From Dastarcus helophoroides (lineage: Eukaryota; Arthropoda; Insecta; Coleoptera; Bothrideridae), in contig CM053330.1 of assembly GCA_028583605.1 (NCBI GenBank), positions 33,946,097 through 34,010,096 of the forward strand: a DNA stretch of 64,000 nt, in the 5' to 3' direction. The position numbers and the translations under genes were made by a program. The notes under the pieces were generated by a model. The model searched no databases. It worked only from the letters and a program-made list of their open reading frames with translations, and had not been told where the DNA came from. Shown in pieces: positions 20,201 through 31,112 of the stretch (position 1 is its first letter; each line of letters begins with the position of its first letter).

Positions 20201-23200
20201 TAATTATAATTACTATTGTACTACAGATAATTAATTTATATTCTTTCGTCTGAACATTATTTCATATTTAGTGAAGTGAAATTTTTACTTCCGACTTGAA
20301 CTTTAAAAAGAAATCTTGCGTCAGCGGATTTTTTTTGCATTTTATTAACATTTTCACAAACTAAATTTCAATCTGAGCTAAATAAAATATTGAAATACTC
20401 ACTGACAAATTACTAGACCTAAAATTGTGGGTCCCGTTTCTTTATTATTGTTATTATTATGCAACTGTGCTAACGTTTTCTCTTATTTTGCACCGCCACG
20501 GCCGCTTTATTTGAAAAATTCCAAAATTTATTTTACGGGCGTTTCCAGTAATGAATGGTCCCAAATCTTACGGTTGCCGAAGTTGAACATTCACATGTGT
20601 TGGAGTGGTTTGTCATTCCTCCTTAATTCATTGGCCCTTTAGCCCAATTATCGTAAGATGTTTCAATAAGGCACAGATACCTTATTAACGTAATATTCAA
20701 ATTTGTTGTAGACAAAGAAAATTTATGTCCATTACGTCGCTTTCAAGTACTTTAATAAATACTTTCTTAATCTAAAATTCTAACTGTGAAAATGGAAATA
20801 AAATGAAAATGGGTTGCGATTTGGACTAAAATATTCACTTTTTAATTGTTGACATTCCGATTTTTTCATTTCAGTCTGCGCCTATCATTTGCACCAGAGA
20901 CACTTGCGCTGCCACGGAAGGGGGGCTCTATATCTGTGCAGAATGTAACAAAGGCGCGAATAGAGGAAAACGTTATACTCCTTACATATATTCGTTAGGA
21001 GACAAATATCCTGGAATAAAAATTGGACATCGAGATTGCATTACGCCGTGTTCTAACGTACCACCAAAAATGGGTTGGCTTTGGAACATACACACACCAT
21101 GTCTTAGCTTGAAAGTAAGTTGTTTATTATCAAACGGAATCTACATAATAGGGGATGTATTCAGTTGAAATCAAGTGAACTAGTATAGATTTAAGCGTTC
21201 ACCCACATGCTCATAGTTCATGAAAATATTACAACAACAAGTAAATTATTGCTTCAAGTATCGTATACTATAAGCACGTGATTTTGTAAATCAATGACGT
21301 TGAACGGAATACTCGAAACAGGTTCTTTAAAATGCATTTCGCGGATATTAATCTCACAAGTGACATCACCTGTACGATCGTGACTGTAATATCGACTGAA
21401 TGCATCCGAGTACGACTCTGAAGTATTTCGCTAAATTTGATCATTTGGTTAGCCTCGTAGAGGTTGGCGACCTGGTGCCATTACAAAGACCGTTGCCCAA
21501 AGAATCGTGGAGTACCACAAAAAGAAACGTCAGCCTCTTTCGCCTATGATGAAAAAAATGTTGGAGAAAAAAAAGGGAGCCGGAGAAGGTGAAGATTCAG
21601 ACACACCAGTTGCACCGAAACCTACGTTGCAAATTAAAAAAAGAGATGGATGTTACTACATTACAATGAATCCGCTAAAAGATCCAAACACTTTGGAAGA
21701 CAATGAGAATCCATACATGGACTGCACTCCGATGCAATTTAAAATTACCAAGAATAAGAAGAACGTTTGCTTGAAAAAAGTCGGAGAAACTGAGTACAAA
21801 ACGTGCATTCGTGGGGAGGATGACGAATGTTGTACAGGACCTAGCAGCTCTTCGTCCGACAGCGAGTTGGATATAGAATTTACGCCTCCCGCGGGTATTA
21901 TCCATCCGGAGAGATTAAAGAAAAAACGAAATGTCATTCACACTAATACCCAGTACGATCCGGTAGATTATATTCAAATTAATAAACCGAAAAGTAACAA
22001 TAAACTAGGCAAACAAAAAAGCAGGAGTAATACGAGATTGGGGGGTAAAGGGAAAAAGAAATAGTTCTGATGATACTTTACTACAAATGTAATACTTTAG
22101 AAATTAGCATAAATTTTTTTCAAGCACTTGTTATTTTATATTTTCGTGTATAATTAATTCATATAACAGTGTAGGTATTAGATTATTTTTTATAACATTT
22201 CATTTTGTGACAATAAAAATGAATATTCGAAAGCTATTTGTAAAATAATTTATGAGTAATAAGGACCATTTTTTTAAATGATTTTATACTTTTAAAGAGT
22301 TGTATTAAACTGGAACCTCTACTTTCAGCATATTTATAATCTTATCATTTAAGATTTGAAAGAAATAAGAAATATTAATTTTTAAAAACCCATTTCATTT
22401 CAACTTTACGTAAAGCTGCATTGCATTGTGTTAATTAGCCCAACAAGCAATAAGCCAGTCGAAAACTTTTTATTAGGCTTATAAATCAGTACAATGTTTC
22501 GTGCTTAATCTAAAGGCGGTACCATATTAGTACGGTCACTTTAGCAAAAAAAGGGGTCAACCGATGAGTAGTAATAATCTAGAAACCTGTATATACCTCC
22601 ATTTTGGCGTTCTAAAGTTTATCTCAAAAGTATCATTAAATCTTGTGACGATTATCTTGGTTTCTGTAGCTCCAATGATGCTAACAACTATTATAAAAAT
22701 TGTAGAGGATAAAATTTGCGATAAATTTTGTTTCAAGCATTTTTCCATACGCTCAACCATTTTCGAGATAAAGGGCAGCGCTCAGCCATACATATAGTAA
22801 TGCAAGATCAATTAGGCAAATTATTCATTATTAAACATTTAATAACATTATACAAGTTATTACTCCTTGCATGGTTCATGGTCGACCTTTCATCACAGTA
22901 TGTATGGCTGAGCGCTGCCGGTTGAGCGTATGAAAAAATAGTTGGAACGAAATTTGTCGAAATTTTATACTCTACAATTTTGATAATAGATGTTGACATC
23001 ATTGGAGTTATAAAAACCGAGATAATCGCGGAAAACCGATTTTTGTGACTTTACTTCTTGAATAATTTACGACGCAAATATGTTATCGTATGAGGGCTTT
23101 GAGACAACTTTTAGATCGCCAAAATGAAGGTTATACGAATTACAGCTTTATTATCTCTCATTCTGAGGTAAAACTCGCAATATGACTGACCTATATGCGA

Positions 23201-24424
23201 TTCCCAGGTAGCAAGAAGCAGATTACCGATTACTAGAGATGAGTTAGTCTCTGGGATGAGTTGTTGGTTCAGGATTAGTTATTTACTTTTGCACGTGTGT
23301 CGGTTTTTGTTGCCACATTAAAGAAGCCAAATATTCCTATTTGTGAAGTTTAAGGCGGTTGTTCGTTACTTGGGAATCGTCAAATACCGAAGTTACGGCG
23401 CCGCCCTATATACTTACTCTTATCACTTATTGACGTCGCACCATAAATTATCGTAAAAATGGTAGGTAAAAGAACTGCTATTCCAAAAGCCATAGCACCA
23501 GCGAGAAGAATGGCTCCTATATTTATATTGGCTATCGCTCCTTGAGCCATACTTAACGATTTTTTAACTGGTATGGATACAAAAGGTACGTTAAAAGCCA
23601 ATTCCACCTGAAAGGCAAACAGAATCTTGTTTCAAGATCTACAATTCTTTGCCCCGTGGTTTTGCTATAAAAAAATAGCATAATTGCAAGTTTCATTTAA
23701 ATAAGTATGGCAATTTAAACATAAAGAAGGAGAAGAGAAATAATCATTTTTTTTTAAACTTGCTCCTTTCGCTAACCGTAGTATGTACTTTAAACGATGA
23801 TAAACATTTCTGCCGCAGATATCTTACATGTTACATCTTGTCAGCGAGCCAGTTAAAAAGCTTATTTTTCAAATAAATGCAATTACGTTAAAATGTATTG
23901 GAGGTAAAGGCAATATAATAATGACAAAACTTTTTTAGAATGTCAGGACAAATTCTAAACTGGATGTTATACAGAGCGTATCTATTTTCAAAATTTAAAT
24001 TAAAATAGTTTCTGATGTAATTCAAATGAACGATGAAACACCCTTCAAAATTTTAGAAATTCTGAATTCGTTCAGATATGATTGTACATAAAAAATGTCT
24101 TGTTCAGTAGTTGTAGAGTGCTCAAATTGAATCTTATAAAAATGAATCTATTTTTAACATCTCTAGCTTGAGGTAGTGACTCAATTAACATGATTTTTTG
24201 TACTTGAAATTTTACTGCCCTAATAAATCTACGTAATGACGTGAAAAACTGAACTATTTACTTACACTGATGTCGCCGTTATCTTGTGTATTGAACGTTA
24301 ACAATCGATTCTGTCTTGTTCTGAAATCACCACTACTGAGATAGTCATAGTCGAACTTTTGTCTAACATTGTCGAAGCAATCGACAAGTGTCCACAATAT
24401 TACCAAATACAGTGTAGATGACAT
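14290..24424 (-). CDS. Secreted/membrane protein with diverged DM4/12-like tail (235 aa), hosting a nested gene
   Basis: Three minus-strand exons: 24266-24424, 23418-23607 and 14290-14648. The start MSSTLYLVILWTLVDCF reads as a signal peptide. Exon 2 encodes a glycine/alanine-rich hydrophobic segment (GAILLAGAMAFGIAVLLPTI) like a membrane span. Exon 3 encodes a C-terminal domain with paired cysteines (C-x5-C and, later, C-x8-C). Exon 2 ends with one base of a serine codon completed by exon 3 (A|GT). The homologous junction in the plus-strand gene at 28755-31112 has the same phase and residue, and the two proteins share layout, so I join these exons although the intron is about 8.8 kb. The whole plus-strand gene 14899-22064 lies in that intron. 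If the join is wrong, exon 3 is the end of a separate gene. Confidence 0.68.
14899..22064 (+). CDS. Large Cys-Pro repeat protein with two LRLRGG motifs (1373 aa), nested gene
   Basis: Exons: 14899-15055, 16392-16818, 17097-19782, 20875-21114, 21453-22064; all phases agree. The N-terminal ~245 residues form a globular, possibly C2-like domain. A Gly/Ala-rich linker follows (about 208-235), then a basic mid-region. About fourteen short modules of the form C-x-x-P-x-C-P follow (about residues 780-1075; e.g. CGSPSCPY, CDNPDCPM), then a proline tract, a cysteine-rich exon 4 and a lysine-rich tail. LRLRGG occurs twice, at about residues 491-496 and 730-735. From memory this resembles uncharacterised insect proteins with the Pfam DUF4788/DUF4776 regions, which I associate with testis or cilia; that link is unverified. 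The modules could bind zinc. The gene lies entirely within an intron of the opposite-strand gene. Confidence 0.82.
22570..23160. mobile_element. Long foldback element (about 590 bp, arms over 200 bp)
   Basis: The left arm (about 22585-22795) and right arm (about 22900-23145) are imperfect inverted repeats. Matched pairs include GGCAGCGCTCAGCCATACAT/ATGTATGGCTGAGCGCTGCC, CATACGCTCAACC/GGTTGAGCGTATG and ATTTTGGCG/CGCCAAAAT. The central spacer is about 100 bp. This is a typical non-autonomous foldback or MITE-like element. It sits in the large intron of the minus-strand secreted-protein gene. Confidence 0.85.
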
Positions 24425-24828
24425 TGCGAATCATTTGTAAATCGTAAAAGCTGCTTGAAAACAAAATTATTTTTACAATTATTTTCATTTTCCTTTAATA
24501 TGTTTATTATTGCGAAGACCGAAATTATAAAGCGTAAAATATAATCTCGAACAATAGAGAAAGCAGTGATTTAGAAGTTTGTAGATTACTTATTACTTTC
24601 ATCCTATTACATGATTTGATGCTCACCTTCATATTTATTCTGTTTTTTTTATAAGCAAAGATAAATGATAAAGTAATTAGAATTACAAACACTAATTTGA
24701 TTCAAGGTTGTGTTAATCTATTTTTCATGCTTCTTTAATTTGGAGTAGGTTTTTTCAAAATGTTTAATGCCTTCTTAAAATACAAAATTCAAACTTAGAA
24801 TGTTCTTTTTAAAGAAAGATGGTCTAAA

Positions 24829-27800
24829 GTGATTCCCAAAGTGGTCCACGTGAACCCCCAGTGGTCCACGGGAAACTCGACGGGGGTCTACGTTGGCGTG
24901 ACAAAAAATGGGGGTCCACAATTCGTACGCGGGGGTCCATAAAAAAATTTATTTGGTTTTGATAGTGAAAAACTAAAATGTTGGCTTGACTTCTCCCATC
25001 AATATAGGCAGATAATATTTAAGGAAGCTCACCGGCTGTTACTTGTAAAAACTTGCATCTTCCATAATCAAGCAAGAACTTGTTTGATTCTTCATCAATA
25101 TAAATACGAATGTCATGGATAAACGTTACTCGTTTGTTTTCGGAATTTCAAAAAGAAATGTGAATCAATATTATTTTGGCCAGTGACGGTATTGTTGCCA
25201 CACTTTAAAAAAGAAAAGTACTTAAAGTAAAGTGAATCGATATTAGTGTTTGTCAGAAAAGTCGTTTCGGAAAAGTAAGTACCTACCTGTCTATTTGTTA
25301 TATATATACTTTTATTTTATATATAATAATAATATACTTTGAACAAAAAATGGAACAAGTATTTTCTATCGAATGTACAGAAATATATTAAAATAAAATA
25401 AATGAAATAATTAATAATTTTACATTACATTAAAATGGGTTCAGCCGTTTTCATAAAACTCTATTATGGATCCTAAAAGTTTATTGCTTTTAATAATTAG
25501 AAACAGTTTGGCGCCGGAACTTTGTTTATTTCATTCTGTTAAATAGCCACATACTGTTAAATTAGACCGCTTTAACTACTTTATTAAAACAAAGTTTTTT
25601 TATTTACAGGTAGACAATTGGTACGGAACATGGTTGAATCTAAGAAGTGTCGACAGTACAGTGTTGAATATTTAAAATTTGGTTTTCTTCCATCAAAGGC
25701 AGACAAGCGATCGCCCATATGCCTTTTATGCAACAAAGTTTTGAGCAATGACTCTATGAAACCATCGAAGCTGGAAGATCATCTAAGAAGGTGTCATCCT
25801 GATAAAATAGGTAAAGATTTGAAATATTTCCAAACATTGAAGGACAAATATGAAAAAAGACCTACCGTGCACAGTATGTTCGCTTCTACCTCTGAAAGCA
25901 ACGATGATGGCTTGCGGGCATCTTACAATATCTCATTACTTATAGCAAAATCTGGAAAACCGCGCACCATTGGAGAACAGTTAATTTTACCTCCTGTTGA
26001 AGAAGTTTTAAAGACTGTTCTGCACAAATCTTCATTTGAGATACTTAAAAGAATTCCTTTGGTAACAACACTGTACAAGGACGTATTGATGAAATGAGCT
26101 CCGATGTTGAAAGTTTCTTGTGAAATTATCTGCAAACAACTTATTTTTCTATTCAACTGGACGAGTCAACTTTACCTGGCAATGAAGCATTATTATTGGT
26201 ATATGTTCCATTTCTTATGGGCGAAGAAATTCATGAAGAGCTACTATTCGCGAAAACTTTAAAGACGGACACTAAAGGTGAATCAATATGTAATGCCCTG
26301 AGTAATTTTTTTAAGGAAAAATCGATTCCATTGACAAACGTAATTTCGATGGCAACAGATGGAGCTCCTGCCATGGTCGGGCGATATTGTGGGTTTATAA
26401 GCCATCTTAAAAAAATTATACCAGAGGTAACTGGAATTCACTGTGTCATCCACCAACAGCACCTAGTAGCGAAAAATTTGAGTGATAAATTGCACCAATC
26501 GCTTCAATTTGTTATTAACGCAGTTAACAAAATAAGAAGCGATGCATTGAATACGCGTTTATTTGATGAAAATGATGAAGACTTCCAACGATTGCTGTTA
26601 CATACCGAAGTACGCTGGTTGTCGAAAGGTACATGTTTATCAAGATGATATTTACTTTTTGACTCAGTTTTAGAGTTTCTGGAAAGTAAAGATCCTGATT
26701 TAAAAGAAAACCTGATCAATTTTAAAACAGACATCGCGTATTTGACAGATCTCTTCAAAAAATTTAATGACCTCAACCCACAATTACAAAGGGATAGCCT
26801 CAATTTAATAAACACAAAACACAAAAAGTGTAACTTCAGCTTTTCTTGGTAAATTGAAATTTGTGAAGCAAAATATTGGTCACAGCGAATTTTTCCAGTT
26901 TTCAAACTTGTCACAGGTAGAACGCCTTAATAAAGATATTCAGGCATACGTTTAACATTTGGCTGCCCTGCATGATGATTTAAAAATCAAATTTGAAGAT
27001 ATCCTGTCGACGCAAATACCACCATGGATCATCAATCCATTTGATGAAACGAAAGTGGAGAATGTGATATTACAGGAGGAGCTAGTCGAGTTTAGCACTA
27101 ATGACGAGCTGAAAGTGACATTTAAAAGAGGGTATCAAACATTTTGGCTGCAGGTAGAAATATCTGAAAAATATCCTGGACTGTGGAAAATTGCAAAAAA
27201 GCTTCTGATAGCATTTCTTTCGTCATATCTTGTCGAAAAAAGTTTTAGCGCTGTTACAAACTTATTAACAAAAAAAAGGAGCAGATTGAATATCACAGAA
27301 CGGGGAGATTTGCGGTTATTCCTAACAAAACTGAACCCAATAATGATAATTTGCTGTCAATCCATCAAGTACATCCCTCCCATTAAAATGATGACTATTT
27401 TGTGATTACCGTTGTAGAATTTATGTTACGTTATTAATGTTCAATTTTAATTATATTTCGATTGTTATAACAATAATAATTAGTGTAATAATTTATATAT
27501 TTGAATAAATACCTACAACACAAGAAAATATTACTATTTTACTTTTTACGACTCCAAATGGAAAGATTTCTAAATAAAATTTGTGTGAATTGATTGGTTT
27601 CTTTTGCCTTTGTTGTGTGTGAGGCAATTTCAAAAAAGTAAGTGGCCAATTTTGCTTTTTTGACCTCCACTCACAACACCCACATCAAGCACAGCAGATT
27701 GAAACAATTCTCACCTTTTTTTTTTTCGAAAACTTAATTTGTGATTGAAACTCAGCCACAACGCAAATTTCTATAGATAGATCTAAACTTCACTTTTTTT

Positions 27801-27889
27801 CGAGTTTTGGAAATATGGGAGTAATGTAGCTGCCGGATCCAGCAAAATTTCGAAAGTGGTCTATGAGTAAAAAAAGTTTGGGAATTTCT
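24829..27889 (+). mobile_element. hAT-superfamily DNA transposon, degenerate
   Basis: A 3.06-kb element bounded by a perfect 8-bp direct repeat GGTCTAAA (24821-24828 and 27890-27897), the size of a hAT target duplication. The ends carry short inverted repeats sharing TTCCCAAA (GTGATTCCCAAAG at left; complement of TTTGGGAATTTCT at right) and a second shared block AGTGGTC/GACCACT. The interior encodes a broken BED-finger transposase. The intact target duplication shows it has not moved since insertion. Confidence 0.92.
25618..27405 (+). pseudogene. Broken hAT transposase (ZBED5/FAM200-like)
   Basis: Three open blocks in shifting frames. Block 25618-26097 has a BED zinc finger (CLLCNK...HLRRCH). 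Block 26196-26648 holds the catalytic-core-like region (ATDGAPAMVG, GIHCVIHQQHL, TEVRWLSKG). Block 26959-27405 has the hAT C-terminal dimerisation motif (VEKSFSAVTNLLTKKR). The first and third blocks are in one frame and the middle is in another, with stops at 26095 and 26646 and further lesions at 26.65-26.95 kb. Family resemblance is to the ZBED5/FAM200/SCAND3-type transposases. It cannot make a full protein. Confidence 0.9.
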
Positions 27890-28074
27890 GGTCTAAATTT
27901 TGAAATAAAAAAGCAACACAATTTTAAAATATTTATTAGTCTAATTAGGACTGAAAGTGACAACTTGAAAAAGTATATTTCTTTGAAATTTTGATTTTCT
28001 AAATAAAAAGCTATCTTAACCTCCAGATTTTTTAACTCGACGTTTTGTAATTTTTTGGAGTAAAAACTTTTTTA

Positions 28075-28190
28075 GGCGCGTTTAGCGATTTTGGATAGGG
28101 ATTAAACTTATGGTTTAGCGTTCCCATCACCATACTCTACTGTTTATATTACATTATGTTATTATTATTCCCTAACAAATTACATTATTT
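28075..28190 (+). repeat. Diverged member of the 'GACCATCAC' dispersed repeat
   Basis: GGCGCGTTTAGCGATTTTGG, then GCGTTCCCATCACCATACTC and CTACTGTTTATATTACATTA, resemble the blocks at 43810-43920, 55920-56010 and 60808-60990. It is an old copy with a single minisatellite unit. Confidence 0.5.
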
Positions 28191-28754
28191 AATAAAAATT
28201 AAATTAAACTTCTGTTATTTTCCTGATCTGCTTTAATAACTGGAATTGGGACATGACTGATGACTTTCGAAGGTATTCTGGGCTGAACTTATATGGTGCT
28301 AATGACTTCTGACGGTCTTACGAGACTGATAGGAGTCTTACGTAATTGGTGACTTCTTTTACGCCACTCGTGCCCTAGAGTGGATATATCTGAAACGGTT
28401 AGGCCACAATTGTCAACACAATAAAAAATAGTCGAATAATAGGCAATTGTAAAGGAAGTCTGATCTGGATTTTGAATTTTGCGCTCGTATTTGCTTCATT
28501 TTTCTTAACAAATTATATATTGTGTCATCCTTATTGCATGTCATACTATTGTCATATTACATTGCATTTAAAATTGCAATCATCAGCCAGACGTAACATC
28601 ATTAGGAAGAAAGTAGAGATGCTGTCGAATTGTTGTAATATTTCATTGTTTATTGTTTTTACGCAAAGAGGTGTATCACTGATATTTTATATATAAAATA
28701 TAAAGTTTTCAACACTTGCATTAGTAATTTTTATATTTGTAAAGCCCAAACAAT

Positions 28755-31112
28755 ATGAAGTATTTAGTGCATTTTCTATTAGTTATTTTTGGTAATGTTT
28801 TAGGTTCACCCAAAAAGTACAACGCAGATCAGAGGTATATAACATATTTTCATTAATCCAGATAATATATTTTCAATGTGGATCTTTACTTTACCTATTG
28901 ATCCACATATAGTTTATTTCTATGTGTTGATTTTAACGTATTTCTAGTAGTTTCCAACTAAGCAACAACCGATACTACGAATCCAACTTGCCATCAATTT
29001 TAGATCCATACAACGGAACTAAAGCCGAACAAAAAAACAATCCGGACCGATTAAGATTTGGAGTCATTTCTAACGGATATGGCAACACAGGCGGGGGAGT
29101 TCAGTACCAAAACGGTGGAGTAGGATATATGATAAGTCCTATGAAAATAGATATCGGAGGAATCGCTCTGGGCGCTCTTATAGGTTTGGGAGCTATTTTA
29201 TTGGTACCAAAATTGGCTCACGCATTTTCGGGAACTTACGGCGGATACAGAAGTAAGTGTGGTCATACCCATATTCTGTACCTTAAAGGCAAACTGTGTT
29301 AAGTCCAATTTTCCCAAAAAATGAGTTCAATATATTATGTATATCAGAAAAATACCATCTTTAATTTGTTATCTTTGGCATCAAAATATTTAAACAAACA
29401 GCAAATGTAGGCCTTTTTGCAAAATATCAAGATCAGGTTTACCCGAAACCTAAACCACGTTAACTGACGCTTTAAATTTATCATCAGAATAAATTTTATG
29501 ACCTAACATAGTTTTCCTATGGGATACAGTTATGTAAATTAGAAGGTGCTACATCACAAAAAAATAATAGTTGATGTTCTTTATAACTTACCCAATTTTT
29601 ATATATACCTCTTAATCAAATAATATTTGTTGCTTTTAGGTTTAGAAAATGAAATGTCTTCAATTACTGAAGCTTTGGCCAGGATTGATAATACATTAGA
29701 ACAGCACAATATCGATAGTAGTTCATGTATGCAGAGAGTAATTTGTAGTTATGTACATGAAGCCCAAAAAAATATTGATTCTGGATCACCAAATACTGTC
29801 GACCAAATTATACATACTGTTTCAAAGTAAGTTACCAAATTTGAATTATTATTTTTTGCATGCAATATTAATAACAGACATGTGCAAATAATAAATTTTA
29901 ATTTTGCCACCACATGTGAAAAACAAACTTATTTTATCTTATAAACTCTAAATCGTAGTTGTCGTAAAAGATCTATAGAGAACGACCTTAAAAAATATTA
30001 CACACATGTGGTTTGCTCTATCATCGAGAAATAAAAACTCGACTTTCTATCATAAAACTGACTATATCTTGAATAATTTTATAACAAATCAGCTGCAATA
30101 TTGCTTTCTAGATAGAGGATTCTATTTTTCTTTAAGATAACTTTTTTTTTATATCGTGGAACAGAGTGGCCCTTTTTTATGTTCAAAAATTCAACATTGA
30201 CCATCAGTTGGATCCGTTAGTCTACGTTTACGTATGTTATCACGTTACCGATCGCAATTCTTGGCCAATTTTTAAAAAGAATATTTCCACTGATTCGGAA
30301 TTTCTCAGAATAGAAACCTATTGATTCTGGAAAGGATTACTTCAATACAGTGGAGGCTGGCGTATAGACACTGTGGAACTGCAGCACCCCTAATTTCGCT
30401 TACGAGTTTTTTTTCTAAAAATTTTCTAAACACTTTTCATTTCACAATTTTTCATAGAAATTTTAAATTTTTTCTGATTTCTTTTTATAGAAATTTTAAG
30501 TTTCTTTCACAAAGTTACGACATTTAAAAACCTATTTTATTCTTAATTTTGATCAAAATCACATTTTTGTAAAAGTTTTGAAGAAGAAATCAATATTTCG
30601 AACAGAAATTAAAATGTTAAGAAAATAACTCAAATTTCTTCAAAAATGTCAACATTTTTTGAGACAATAATTACAATTTCAAGAAAAAATCTAATCATCT
30701 CCCATTTTACTATTTCTCTAAAACATAAGTTTCGATAGCCAAGCTGTCATCTTCAGAGAGATACTTTGATAGGTTAGCTATCGAAACGCGTTGTGTTTTT
30801 TAATCTTTTTTGGTTTCAAGGGACAAGATCTGTAGTTCAATTCTTTAAGAGAACCAAGGACCATTACATTCCACTAAAATTTTAGACTTTAATATAAAAT
30901 ACTTATAGCAGCTTTGAATAAAAATAATTATATTAATTTTCATTTACAGCAATTCACTATTTACGTATTTATTGGACGGAAGTGCAATAAAACAGGCCAT
31001 AGACATGGGGAGAGAAGGTGATTCCGATAAATGTTCTTCTTTGTACACAAAATGCCCTGTTAACAAGGAAAATATCATGAAAGTTATATCTACATTATTA
31101 CCAGCTAAATAG
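28755..31112 (+). CDS. Secreted/membrane DM4/12-like protein (244 aa)
   Basis: Exons: 28755-28834, 28948-29252, 29640-29826, 30950-31112. MKYLVHFLLVIFGNVLG is a signal peptide. A Gly/Tyr-rich stretch follows, then a hydrophobic span (GGIALGALIGLGAILLVP), then a C-terminal domain with C-x5-C (CMQRVIC) and, near the end, AIDMGREGDSDKCSSLYTKC followed by P. That spacing (C-x5-C-E-like helix, then A-x3-G-x3-D/G-x-C-x3-Y-x2-CP) is the signature I know for the insect DM4/12 family, whose function is unknown. Exon 2 has a TAGTAG tandem acceptor (28945-28950), so one serine is optional. It shares layout and an exon phase (A|GT serine) with the minus-strand gene 14290-24424, and the two probably derive from one ancestor. 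Confidence 0.82.
30721..30880. repeat. R1 repeat, inverted pair partly collapsed
   Basis: A minus half (TTTCGATAGCCAAGCTGTCA, ending in AGAGAGATAC) abuts a plus half (GATAGGTTAGCTATCGAAAC through GGTTTCAAGGGACAAGATCT to CCAAGGACC). It lies in the last intron of the DM4/12-like gene. Confidence 0.85.
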
